Assembly: GCA_964458125.1 (NCBI GenBank)
Contig: CAYWHE010000087.1
Coordinates: forward strand, 1 to 15,421
Direction of reading: 5' to 3'
DNA length: 15,421 nt
Origin: CAYWHE01 sp964458125
GTDB lineage: Bacteria > Bacteroidota > Bacteroidia > AKYH767-A > OLB10
Shown here: positions 1-8,541 of the stretch, piece by piece
Layout: the number at the start of each line of letters is the position of its first letter
How positions within the stretch are numbered: the stretch's first letter is position 1
Position numbers and translations under genes: made by a program
Notes under the pieces: model-generated
What the model was told of the DNA's origin: nothing
Database searches by the model: none
Seen by the model: only the letters and a program-made list of their open reading frames with translations

Positions 1-203
1 TTATAAACGGCCATGCACCGTATCTCATTGGGAACCGAAAACAAGCCCCCGGCTACCAGGCTTCCGTTATGATTGGCCAGAGTCCAGACCATCTGGCTGT
101 AACTATACGGTGTTGACGACCAGGATTGTGCCTTCAGGATCCCGGCAGGTAAAATGCCATTAAGCAGGGTGAATACGGAAATAAACGTTGTATACCACTT
201 CAT
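1..203 (-). CDS. Secreted propeller-like protein, N-terminal fragment
   Basis: This is the first 67 codons of a gene that runs off the left edge. The start ATG is the reverse complement of 201-203. The product opens with MKWYTTFISV, a hydrophobic stretch and a probable signal peptidase site after LKA, before QSWSS. The mature part contains WTLANHNGSLVAGG followed by F.VP.EI..MAVY. This resembles one blade of the NG.L.AGG.F type of repeat seen in secreted Bacteroidota beta-propellers, so a propeller head is likely but only one blade is visible. The start lies 20 bp after the stop of the upstream LamG/Ig gene, so it is probably the sixth or later gene of the same transcript. There is no clear Shine-Dalgarno; the leader is A-rich and then C-rich (AACCCCCT before the ATG), which is not unusual for Bacteroidota. 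Whether it ends in the same Ig tail and sorting domain as its neighbours cannot be seen. Confidence 0.75.
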   Translation of the reverse strand, partial: MKWYTTFISVFTLLNGILPAGILKAQSWSSTPYSYSQMVWTLANHNGSLVAGGLFSVPNEIRCMAVY

Positions 204-223
204 AGGGGGTTGTGTTTTTTTGG

Positions 224-1960
224 CTACTCCTTGATGAGCCTGATACGTTGTTTTTGATTTCTGCCAATAATGATGGCTTCATATATTCCGGAAGGAACCA
301 TACAGGCGTTCCATTCCCATTCCTCTTTACGGCTTTCAATCGATTCCATCAGCGCCCCGGTATGGTCAACTATTTTGATGGTATATGGTGTCCCTGTTGC
401 ATTTATACGCCGAAAGTAAAAATGGTCCCGGGATGGATTCGGGTAGGCCATGCAAAGGGGCACGGCCTGTGTTGGGTTTAATTCCTCACGGCATGGCACA
501 TTGATCTGCACCGGTGAGGAAACGGCTGTGCAACCATGTGAACTGGTCGCTTTTACTTTATAAAATCCGGCCGTTTTCGCCTGGAATTTATTTCCGGTTG
601 CTCCATTGATATTGGAATTGTTCCGTTTCCACTGGTAGGCCCATCCATTGTTCAGGGGCGCTTTCAGCTCCACTCTGTCGCCCTGGCAAAAGGTAGTAGG
701 TCCCTGAGGGGTGACCGTTACGGACGGATTGGAATAAACGGTGACCGAAGTGCCTGTTCCGGTGGATTTGGAACATCCGGTAATTGTATTGGTAACTGTA
801 ACCTTATACGTACCCGTAGCGGTTGCGGGATAAGAAGACTGGGTGGCACCGGCAATATTGATCCCGCTTTTTTTCCATTGGTAGGAACGGTTTGCAGACA
901 CGGGTGCATTCAGCAAGACCGATCCGCCCTGGCAGAAGGAAGTTGCCCCGGATGCGGTTATCGCAGCCGAAGGCAATGAATTAACGGTTACCTGAACGGA
1001 TGGTGAAAGTGAAGTGCCGCATGAATTATATACCTCCACCGTATAACTTCCTGAAGTGAAAACAGTCTCTTCATAATATGACCAATTGGGCAGGTTGATG
1101 CCATTGCGTTTCCATTGATAACCGTAATAGCCGGCGCCAGGATTGGTCTGCAACAGGACCAGCCCTCCTGCACAAAAGGTGAGCGGACCCGCCGCCGTGA
1201 TCACCGGATGCGGAATGCAATCTGTACAGCCGCTGGCCCATGCAGGTTCCGAGCCTGAGACTGTCACATCGCCAAGAGTTCCGTAGTTCTGTCCGGCGCT
1301 GTAATCGATAACGGTTGTCCCGGAGCCGTCGTTGCATCGCCAGTATCCCACCAAAGATGGATATAAGGCGGCATTTAACGCAGTCATTTTGTTATTACTG
1401 ATTTCCGTCCAGCTTCTGGCTGTATTCCATAACCTGACCTCTTTGATCATGCCCTTGAAGAAGCCCGAAAAAGGTTGTCCAAAACCGCCCCAGGCGCCCA
1501 GGCGCAGGGGAAAAAAGGAATGAAGCGAATCCGGAATATAATAAGAAGTGGCCGGCTCACCGTCAATAAATCCCAGGACGGTTCCATTGCTCCTGACAAT
1601 AGCCACATGATGGCACTGATGATCCCGAAGGTCACCGTTGTATTGGAAGGAAGTGCCATGGCCGTTGATCGAGATGGATAAAGCTCCCCAGAGAACAGAC
1701 ACCCGGCATCCCGGACTGTTGGGATTGGCTGACTCATTACTCAGGATCACCTCTTCGCTGTACCCTGAGGTAATCGTGGACTCATCCCGGATGAAGGCTT
1801 CTATGGTGAAATCACCGGCATTCACATCAAAGGCTGTTGGAGAGGCCATGATGACCTGGTCATTCATTCCATCGAAATGCAACCCATTCGGGCTTAACTG
1901 GGCGTAAATGCCAAAGCAGAAAGACAGGTAAAAGAAGAACAGGCAGAATACTTTTTTCAT
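224..1960 (-). CDS. Secreted LamG-Ig(3) protein with T9SS sorting domain
   Basis: A 578-aa predicted exported protein. Residues 1-20 are a signal peptide (MKKVFCLFFFYLSFCFGIYA, then Q). Residues about 22-245 form a concanavalin A-like/LamG jelly-roll domain, supported by FTIEAFIRDE, CHHVAIVR, GFIDG, GMIKEVRLWNTARS and LVGYWRCNDG. Three Ig-like modules follow (about 250-327, 329-410 and 411-490), each with a TFC/SFC start and a YQWK core. A short linker leads to a T9SS type A sorting domain with YPNP at 506-509 and a basic end, RIRLIKE. LamG domains often bind carbohydrate or protein ligands, so a surface binding role is inferred; no catalytic residues are visible. The head and the penultimate Ig are close relatives of those in the gene just upstream (1970-4663), which points to duplication followed by loss or gain of Ig modules. 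The gap to that gene is 9 bp. The conserved last Ig module is encoded at 491-730. Confidence 0.93.
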   Translation of the reverse strand: MKKVFCLFFFYLSFCFGIYAQLSPNGLHFDGMNDQVIMASPTAFDVNAGDFTIEAFIRDESTITSGYSEEVILSNESANPNSPGCRVSVLWGALSISINGHGTSFQYNGDLRDHQCHHVAIVRSNGTVLGFIDGEPATSYYIPDSLHSFFPLRLGAWGGFGQPFSGFFKGMIKEVRLWNTARSWTEISNNKMTALNAALYPSLVGYWRCNDGSGTTVIDYSAGQNYGTLGDVTVSGSEPAWASGCTDCIPHPVITAAGPLTFCAGGLVLLQTNPGAGYYGYQWKRNGINLPNWSYYEETVFTSGSYTVEVYNSCGTSLSPSVQVTVNSLPSAAITASGATSFCQGGSVLLNAPVSANRSYQWKKSGINIAGATQSSYPATATGTYKVTVTNTITGCSKSTGTGTSVTVYSNPSVTVTPQGPTTFCQGDRVELKAPLNNGWAYQWKRNNSNINGATGNKFQAKTAGFYKVKATSSHGCTAVSSPVQINVPCREELNPTQAVPLCMAYPNPSRDHFYFRRINATGTPYTIKIVDHTGALMESIESRKEEWEWNACMVPSGIYEAIIIGRNQKQRIRLIKE

Positions 1961-1969
1961 CGTGATCGT

Positions 1970-4663
1970 TTAGTTGGCAATAAGAATTTTTTTTGTTAAA
2001 GTCCGGTTTACACCATTGATGCGTAGTATGTACAGGCCATTACTCAAACCTGAAATGCTTATGGTGCCGTCTGATTTTTGGGAAGAAGTAAACCTGGAGG
2101 GCCGACCTGTTGCTTCGGTGACGGACAGTTGATCCGGAGCAAACCCGCCTGAAGGCAGCCTTAATATAAATTCACCTGTTGAGGGATTGGGATAAACCAT
2201 CAATTCCTGTGGTAAGGAAAGGGGGCTCTCTTCCTCACTCCTGCAAGGCATGGAAACCTGTACCGGGGAAGATATAGCGGTACAACCATGGCTGTTTGTC
2301 ACCTTTACTTTGTAAAATCCAGCCGTTTTTGAGAAGTACTTGTTTGAGGTTGCTCCGTTGAGATTCTGATTATTTCTTTTCCACTGATATGTCCATCCGC
2401 TGTTGAGTGCTGTTTTTAACTGAACGCTGTCACCTGCACAAAACGTGGTCGGGCCCTGAGGGGTGATGGAAGCTGATGGATTGGAATAAACGGTAACGGT
2501 GGTACCTGTCCCGCTTGTTTTGGAACAGCCGGTCACCGTATTGGTTACGATTACCCTGTACGTTCCCCCTGCAGTTGCCGGGTAAGTAGAAAAGGCAGCG
2601 CCGGGAATAATATCAGCTCCTTTTTTCCATTGATACGTTCTGTTTGCTGCAACGGCCGCATTTAAAACTACACTGCCTCCTGAACAAAAGGCTATGGGTC
2701 CGGCTGGCGTTATGGTTGCAGAGGGAAGAGGATTAACAGTAACGATTAATGGTGCGGATGTGGAAGAGCCGCAGGCGTTAGTTACCATTGCGGTGTAACT
2801 TCCTCCTGTCGTGGCTGACCAGGTGGAATTTGTTGCTCCCGGTATGGCTGAACCATTTAATTTCCATTGACGGGTCAGTTCCGGTTGCCAGGAAGTGCTC
2901 AGCCATACACTGTTACCGGAACAAAATGTGGTATTGCTGTTTGCACCAATGCCTGCAACAGGTGGTGAAAGGGTAACAAGAACATCTGCTGCTGTGGACA
3001 AACATCCGCTGGAATTGGTTATCTCCACAGAATAATTTCCGTTTGCTGTGGCTGTATAGGCTGAAGCTGTCGCTCCCGAAATAATAAAGCCGTAGCTTTT
3101 CCATTTATACGTTAATCCCGTGCCGGTGTTGGCATTTAAAACCACGTTTCCGCCTCCGCAATTTACAATGAGTCCGGAAGGAGTGACATTAGCGGGTGTA
3201 GTGGAAGGAGTTACGGTAACCTGAATACCTGAGGAGATCGTGCTGCAGCCTGAGGTTGCAATGGAAACTCTTACCTGGTAATTACCTGTTTGCATAGCAG
3301 TAAAGGAAGATGTATAGGCCGAGATATAATTTCCATCCAGGAGCCAATTATAGGAATAGGTTGTTCCGGTATTGGCATGGAGCACAACAGATTTTCCATT
3401 GCAGAAGGTGGTATCTCCGGCAGCGGTAATAAATGCCGGTGGAGGTGTCCCTGTTGTAACGGTAATGGTGTTTGAAATTGTATTACCACAGGAATTGGAA
3501 GCCGTGCATGTATAATTTCCTATAACGGTGGCATTATAAAAAGATGCAGTTGCTCCGGCGATAGCCGCCCCGTTTAATTTCCACTGGTAGGCCGACCCTG
3601 GAGAAGCGTTTGAACTGATATACACATTCCCTCCCGCACACACAACGGTGGAGTTAGACGATATCGTAATAGAAGGGAGGGTTTGCAACGTTACCGTTAA
3701 TATATTGGACGCCATGCTGCCACAGGAATCGGTAATGACGCATAAATAGTTTCCGGAGGAATTTGCAGTATATGCCGATTGCGTTGCACCGGAAATGACA
3801 GCACCGTTTTTTCTCCACAGATAGGATAGCCCTGCACCGGCAGTGGCCGTTAATGTTACACTGCTGCCTGCGCAAAACGTTAATGGTCCTCCTGAGGTAA
3901 TGTTGCCGGAAGGCAATGCACAGGCAGGGCATCCGGCTGCAGGAACAGGATCGCTGGATTCAACATTAATACTGAGTCCGAGGATTGCCTGATTCTGCTG
4001 AGATGAATAATCGGTAATTACCTGTGTGCCGACATCGTTGCAGCGCCAATATCCTACCAGGTTTGGATTGGCTCCCCCGTTCAAAACCGTATTCATATTA
4101 TTTTGTATATCGTTTTGCGAGCGGGTACTGTTCCAAATCCTGATTTCCTTGATTAATCCATTAAATGACCAAACGCCTCCCATCCAGTTATCCTTGCCAC
4201 CAATGCATAAAACGGGTGCATCAGAATTTAAACTGGAATTATTGTAAGTACTTCCGGTTAATAGTCCATCCACATAAAAAAATATAACGCCTGAGTTTCT
4301 AGTAACCGCAACATGATGACATACACTGTCTCTCAGGTCTGCGCCACCAGCACCCGTTCCGTTCATTCCAACAAAGAATACAAGGTTGCCATTATTAATA
4401 GCAAACCTGAAACCATAGTTGGGACCTGGACTGTTTTCCCGGTTATCCAGTATAGGTTCTTCAGTGGCAAAACCCGGGTTTACGGCCTCATCTTTAATCC
4501 AGGCTTCAATGGTGAAATTACCCGTGTCAATAGAATTATAATAGTTTGAAACCGTGGCTATCTGCTGTGTTCCGCCATCGAAGTGCAGCCCATTCGCGCT
4601 GATCTGGGAGAACGAATTAAAGGAAATGGCCATTCCTGCCATCATGCAGGTTAGTTTTTTCAT
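1970..4663 (-). CDS. Secreted LamG-Ig(7) protein with T9SS sorting domain
   Basis: An 897-aa predicted exported protein. It has a short signal peptide (MKKLTCMMAGMAISFNSFS, then Q). A LamG-type domain at about 21-248 shows FTIEAWIKDE, CHHVAVTR, FYVDG, GLIKEIRIWNSTRS and LVGYWRCND. Seven Ig-like modules of about 80 residues run from about 250 to 807, and a T9SS type A sorting domain has YPNP at 824-827. Each Ig has an early Cys, a Trp-containing core (YQWK, YLWR, YNWL) and usually a late N.CG. The sixth module (TVTGCSKTSGTGTTVTVY) pairs with the equivalent module of the 224-1960 gene, while the seventh is nearly the same as that of the 13546-14928 gene, so the tail is mosaic. The start ATG lies 5 bp after the stop of the upstream gene, implying cotranscription and probably translational coupling. 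A binding or adhesive surface role is inferred from architecture. The last Ig module is encoded at 2243-2482. Confidence 0.94.
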   Translation of the reverse strand: MKKLTCMMAGMAISFNSFSQISANGLHFDGGTQQIATVSNYYNSIDTGNFTIEAWIKDEAVNPGFATEEPILDNRENSPGPNYGFRFAINNGNLVFFVGMNGTGAGGADLRDSVCHHVAVTRNSGVIFFYVDGLLTGSTYNNSSLNSDAPVLCIGGKDNWMGGVWSFNGLIKEIRIWNSTRSQNDIQNNMNTVLNGGANPNLVGYWRCNDVGTQVITDYSSQQNQAILGLSINVESSDPVPAAGCPACALPSGNITSGGPLTFCAGSSVTLTATAGAGLSYLWRKNGAVISGATQSAYTANSSGNYLCVITDSCGSMASNILTVTLQTLPSITISSNSTVVCAGGNVYISSNASPGSAYQWKLNGAAIAGATASFYNATVIGNYTCTASNSCGNTISNTITVTTGTPPPAFITAAGDTTFCNGKSVVLHANTGTTYSYNWLLDGNYISAYTSSFTAMQTGNYQVRVSIATSGCSTISSGIQVTVTPSTTPANVTPSGLIVNCGGGNVVLNANTGTGLTYKWKSYGFIISGATASAYTATANGNYSVEITNSSGCLSTAADVLVTLSPPVAGIGANSNTTFCSGNSVWLSTSWQPELTRQWKLNGSAIPGATNSTWSATTGGSYTAMVTNACGSSTSAPLIVTVNPLPSATITPAGPIAFCSGGSVVLNAAVAANRTYQWKKGADIIPGAAFSTYPATAGGTYRVIVTNTVTGCSKTSGTGTTVTVYSNPSASITPQGPTTFCAGDSVQLKTALNSGWTYQWKRNNQNLNGATSNKYFSKTAGFYKVKVTNSHGCTAISSPVQVSMPCRSEEESPLSLPQELMVYPNPSTGEFILRLPSGGFAPDQLSVTEATGRPSRFTSSQKSDGTISISGLSNGLYILRINGVNRTLTKKILIAN
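2184..2480 (-). repeat. Long dispersed repeat, copy 1 (last Ig and linker)
   Basis: This 297-bp block aligns without gaps to 13754-14050 with about 36 mismatches by hand count (about 88% identity). It includes an identical 36-nt run (2322-2357) and an identical 26-nt run (2433-2458). It spans the last Ig module, the PCRSEEESP linker and the YPNP motif. Similarity collapses just past YPNP on one side and at the boundary with the penultimate Ig on the other. Confidence 0.85.
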
Positions 4664-4668
4664 ACTAA

Positions 4669-7600
4669 TTAATTCTGATTAATTTTAATAAGCCTGATAA
4701 CCTTTTTATTTTCACCTGCGACAACTACAGCTGCATAAATTCCCGTTGATAATTGTGAATTGGAGATGATAAATGAAGAACTGTTAGTGGTTTCGTTTAT
4801 CATGAGCTTGCCGGTTGCATCAAATACTTTAATTGAAATGGTTTCATTATTTTCATTTTCAATTTTCAAAACAAAATCTGCAGATGAGGGGTTGGGATAA
4901 ACAGAAACATGAGGATCAGTTTCTGCCATTGATAATTCCGATTCCCTGCATGGTACAGAAACCTGAACCGGTGAAGATATACTGCTGCAACCATGGCCAT
5001 TGGTGACTTTAGTCTTGTAAAATCCCGCCGTTTTTGCCTGATACTTGTTTGAGGTTGCCTGACTGATGTTCAGGTTGTTTCTTTTCCACTGGTAGGTCCA
5101 TCCGCTGCTATAAGTTGTCTTTAACTGCACGCTGTCGCCCGCACAAAAAGTTGTGGGACCCTGGGCGGTGGTGGCAACGGTGGGATTATTATAAACGGTG
5201 ACGGTTGTGGTGGCTGATGTTCCCGTGCATCCATACGAATTAATTTTTACCGCCTTGTAATTACCTGATGCGTTTGCTGAACAGGAAAAGCTGGTGGCGC
5301 CCGGTATACTGGTTCCGTTTTTCTTCCACTGGTATCCCGAACCCGCTGTGGCACTGATCGTCAGTGTGACCTGGCCACCGGAACAAAAGGATGTGGATCC
5401 AGACGGTACAATCACAGGCGAAGGGGAGGCTACCTGTATAACTTCGACCGTTCCCGAAACCGCTGTGCCACATGCATTGGAGGTTGTCACCGAATACAAC
5501 CCGGCCGCTCCGGCCTGGTAAACGGAGTCTGTTGCTCCGCTGAGGTTCACGCCATTCCTTTTCCACTGGTAATTGTATCCGGCAGCAGTGCCGGCTTTCA
5601 GTGCAACGGTGGAGCCGGAACATATCCTCGGGTAATCAAGCGCCTTTGCAGATGCAACCGGGGTTGTGATGGAGGTGACCATGATATCCGGGCCTGAAAA
5701 CGAAGAACAACCGGACGAATTGGTCACCCGTACCTTGTAACTGCCGGACGTTGTAGCGGTATAATTCTGAAGAGTGGCCCCGCCCTGGGAAATATTGTTT
5801 CTGAACCATTGATAGGTATATCCCCCTCCCGTGTTGGCCGACAGTATCACTGAACCGGCAGGGCAAAGAGCCGTGGATCCCTGGGCCGTTGCAGTGGCGG
5901 GAGGAAGAGCGTTCACGGTGACGCTAACGGCATTCGAGATGATGCTTCCGCAGGTGTTGGACACCATGCACGTATAATTTCCTGCGGTTCCGGTGCTGTA
6001 GGAGGAAGCGGAGGCTCCAGGAATCGTATTGCCGTTTAATTGCCATTGATAGTTATATCCGGAGCGGGCTGGGGTGAAAGAGATGGAGGTGGTGTTACCG
6101 GAGCAAACCAAAACGGAGGCGGGTCCTGCGCTTCCGGCAGGCTGGCCGATAACCACATCCAAGGAGTTCGACAAACCGCTGCCGCAGGCGGGGTTATAAA
6201 TCACGCAGGCATAGTTGCCGCTTACGGCCGCTGCATAGGAGGATCCTGTTGCCCCCGGCAATTGTACATTATCTTTATACCAATTGTAGCTGACTCCGGG
6301 CCCTGTAATGCCGGCCGTTAAAGAAACCGGTCCGGCACAAACCTGTGTGGGCCCGCCGGCCGTTATAAACGGAGCCGGTCCCTGCATGCTCACCGTGAGC
6401 GGATTCGTGGTGACAAACTGGCCACAATAATCATCAAAAAAGAAAACGGTATAATCGCCAACTGCTGTAGCTGTATATTGGCTGGACGTGGCGCCAGGAA
6501 TCGGGACGGAATATAAATACCATTCATACGATCCGCTGCTGTATGGTGCATTCAGGATGACGTTGGTTGGCCCGCAGCCGCCTGTTGGGCCGGAAGGAAA
6601 AATGTTATAGACCGGTGGCGGCAACTGGTTCACAAGAAATCCCCCGGCAGTGTCTGAACCACAGGCATTTGAAATGATGCATGTATAGGTACCCCCCTGT
6701 GAAACGTAGTAATTCGGACTGCTTCCGGTTTGAACGGAATTGCCGTTGAGTTTCCAGTCATAACCCGTTCCCGGGCCAAAATCAGTTACCTCCAGCTCCG
6801 GCTGGTAACCGGTGAAGCAAAAACTTAGGTCACAAAATCCGGACGGGCAGGTGATGACGGTTGATGCAGGTGCAGTGGACGCATTTACAGGAACAGGCGC
6901 CGCGGAAAACGTACCGCAGAAATTGGTACAGTCAACCGAATAACTGCCGGATGAAACCGGATTATGTGAATTTGTTGTAGCACCGGGGATGGTTCCCCCG
7001 TTGAGTTTCCATTGATAGGAATATCCGGCGGGTGCATTCAGTGTCAGCGTCTGGCCGGCTGCTGCACAAAAATTTGTTTCACCGGAAGCCGTTATCACTG
7101 GTATGCTGCTGCTGTATACAGTTACAGGAATGGTCCCGGAAATGTAAATGCCCTGGTTGTCCGTCAGTACGCAATAATAGGTACCGGTTGTCTTAACGGT
7201 TATTGCAGCTGTTTTGTCCAGGTATGACATGTAATTGCCGCTGTACCAGATCCATTGATATGTCGTATATCCAGCCGGAGCGGATAACACGACGCTGTCC
7301 GGACTGCAAAAAGTAGTTGGTCCGCCTGACGTCAGTACAGGAGTTGTATACGAAGCTGTAACTCCAGTCGAATCCGTTGTCAGGATCAGTGCATCCTGCC
7401 CACCGGATGTCCAGTTCGTATAGCCTGCTACCACAAAACCCCTGTCGGGAGTTTCCTGCACCGCAAAACCGTTTGAATACTCCGCATAGGTTAACCCGTA
7501 TCCCGGCAGGTAATCATGTTGCCAAACCTGGCTTCCGGAAGAATTGTATTTGATCAGCCGTATCCTGCAGCCGTAATTGCAATACTGGGTACTCACCACG

Positions 7601-8532
7601 TAACCCCCATCACTGGTTCTGGTAACCGAATTACCGTAATCGGCCAGCAGGCCGGACCAGTTGGAATAGATTTTATTGCCGCTGCCGTCTATTTTCAGAT
7701 GGAACATATTGCCGTATCCGCCATTGTAAGGAAAGCCATATCCCGTAACCACGTATGAGTGGTCCTTGAGTTCGGTAACGGAAGTGGCTTTGACTGCGGA
7801 TTGCGAACTGTTGTTTTCATTAAAGTTTCTCGTCCAGAGTGTGTCCCCGTCCGTTTTTACCTTAAGAACGTATACTGGTTCCGTTACGCCAAAGTTGGAC
7901 GTCCTGCCGGCCAGCACCAGGTTCCCGCCGGCAGTAGCTGTAATGGCATTGGCATAATCATCCCCCGGGTATCCATACGTTTTACTGAAGCGCACCGTTC
8001 CGGAAGTATCGGTCTTCAACAGGTACACATCGGAGCCACCTGCGCCTGAACTCGAGGTTGCACCTGCAATAAAATATTTGTCATTCAGCAACACCAGGCC
8101 TTTGGCATAGTCTGTTCCGGTTCCGCCAATGGTTTTGGTCCATAGCAACCTGCCAAAGGGGTCCAGTTTGATTAAATAAACATCAGCACCTCCCGCTCCT
8201 GAACTGGTTGTTTGCCCGGCGATCAGTATATTTCCATTGCCTTCCTCGGCAACGGCATACGCCATATCATCTCCCGCCCCTCCAATTACCCGGCTCCAAA
8301 GCATGTTTCCGGAGGAACCCGTTTTTACAATAAACACATCCAGGCCACCGTTGCCAAAACTGGAGGTGTTGCCGGCCATTACAAATCCGCCGTCTGATGT
8401 TGGCGTAACCGCATTATACATATCCTGGCCGTTACCGCCGTACCGTTTTTCAAATGGCTGGCTCTGAACAGGATGAAAGCCTGAAAGATGTGCGCCCAGG
8501 CAAAGACAGTATAACAGGGATTTTTTTTTCAT
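4669..8532 (-). CDS. Secreted beta-propeller-Ig(10) protein, T9SS sorting
   Basis: The largest product in the window, 1287 aa. Residues 1-25 form a signal peptide (MKKKSLLYCLCLGAHLSGFH..., cleavage near VQSQ). Residues about 27-391 hold seven repeats of about 50 residues with a pattern like GG.G.D.A.AV....GG...AG.TSS.G.GG.DV...K.D..G...W, best preserved in repeats 1-4 and degenerate in 5-7. This predicts a seven-bladed propeller. Ten Ig-like modules follow (about 398-1195), then a sorting domain with YPNP near 1212 and the basic end KVIRLIKINQN. The third Ig module (from about residue 555) is unusual, with extra cysteines (CPSGFCDLSFC). The first codons contain an A9 tract (ATG followed by nine A), a possible slippage site. 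It sits 9 bp after the upstream gene and 5 bp before the next. The function is unknown; a long Ig stalk presenting a propeller head is the natural reading. The last Ig module is encoded at 4948-5187. Confidence 0.94.
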   Translation of the reverse strand: MKKKSLLYCLCLGAHLSGFHPVQSQPFEKRYGGNGQDMYNAVTPTSDGGFVMAGNTSSFGNGGLDVFIVKTGSSGNMLWSRVIGGAGDDMAYAVAEEGNGNILIAGQTTSSGAGGADVYLIKLDPFGRLLWTKTIGGTGTDYAKGLVLLNDKYFIAGATSSSGAGGSDVYLLKTDTSGTVRFSKTYGYPGDDYANAITATAGGNLVLAGRTSNFGVTEPVYVLKVKTDGDTLWTRNFNENNSSQSAVKATSVTELKDHSYVVTGYGFPYNGGYGNMFHLKIDGSGNKIYSNWSGLLADYGNSVTRTSDGGYVVSTQYCNYGCRIRLIKYNSSGSQVWQHDYLPGYGLTYAEYSNGFAVQETPDRGFVVAGYTNWTSGGQDALILTTDSTGVTASYTTPVLTSGGPTTFCSPDSVVLSAPAGYTTYQWIWYSGNYMSYLDKTAAITVKTTGTYYCVLTDNQGIYISGTIPVTVYSSSIPVITASGETNFCAAAGQTLTLNAPAGYSYQWKLNGGTIPGATTNSHNPVSSGSYSVDCTNFCGTFSAAPVPVNASTAPASTVITCPSGFCDLSFCFTGYQPELEVTDFGPGTGYDWKLNGNSVQTGSSPNYYVSQGGTYTCIISNACGSDTAGGFLVNQLPPPVYNIFPSGPTGGCGPTNVILNAPYSSGSYEWYLYSVPIPGATSSQYTATAVGDYTVFFFDDYCGQFVTTNPLTVSMQGPAPFITAGGPTQVCAGPVSLTAGITGPGVSYNWYKDNVQLPGATGSSYAAAVSGNYACVIYNPACGSGLSNSLDVVIGQPAGSAGPASVLVCSGNTTSISFTPARSGYNYQWQLNGNTIPGASASSYSTGTAGNYTCMVSNTCGSIISNAVSVTVNALPPATATAQGSTALCPAGSVILSANTGGGYTYQWFRNNISQGGATLQNYTATTSGSYKVRVTNSSGCSSFSGPDIMVTSITTPVASAKALDYPRICSGSTVALKAGTAAGYNYQWKRNGVNLSGATDSVYQAGAAGLYSVTTSNACGTAVSGTVEVIQVASPSPVIVPSGSTSFCSGGQVTLTISATAGSGYQWKKNGTSIPGATSFSCSANASGNYKAVKINSYGCTGTSATTTVTVYNNPTVATTAQGPTTFCAGDSVQLKTTYSSGWTYQWKRNNLNISQATSNKYQAKTAGFYKTKVTNGHGCSSISSPVQVSVPCRESELSMAETDPHVSVYPNPSSADFVLKIENENNETISIKVFDATGKLMINETTNSSSFIISNSQLSTGIYAAVVVAGENKKVIRLIKINQN

Positions 8533-8541
8533 CCTGGTTCT

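Noticed and set aside
1332..1907. Plus-strand open frames of 60-90 codons within the LamG coding region, and similar ones through the window
   Set aside because: They lie opposite clear minus-strand domains, have no signal peptide or family motif, and are shadows of biased codon use.
5261..5623. 120-codon minus-strand frame inside the propeller-Ig gene
   Set aside because: It overlaps in another frame a region whose main frame reads regular Ig modules; its own translation is rich in Arg and His with no motif.
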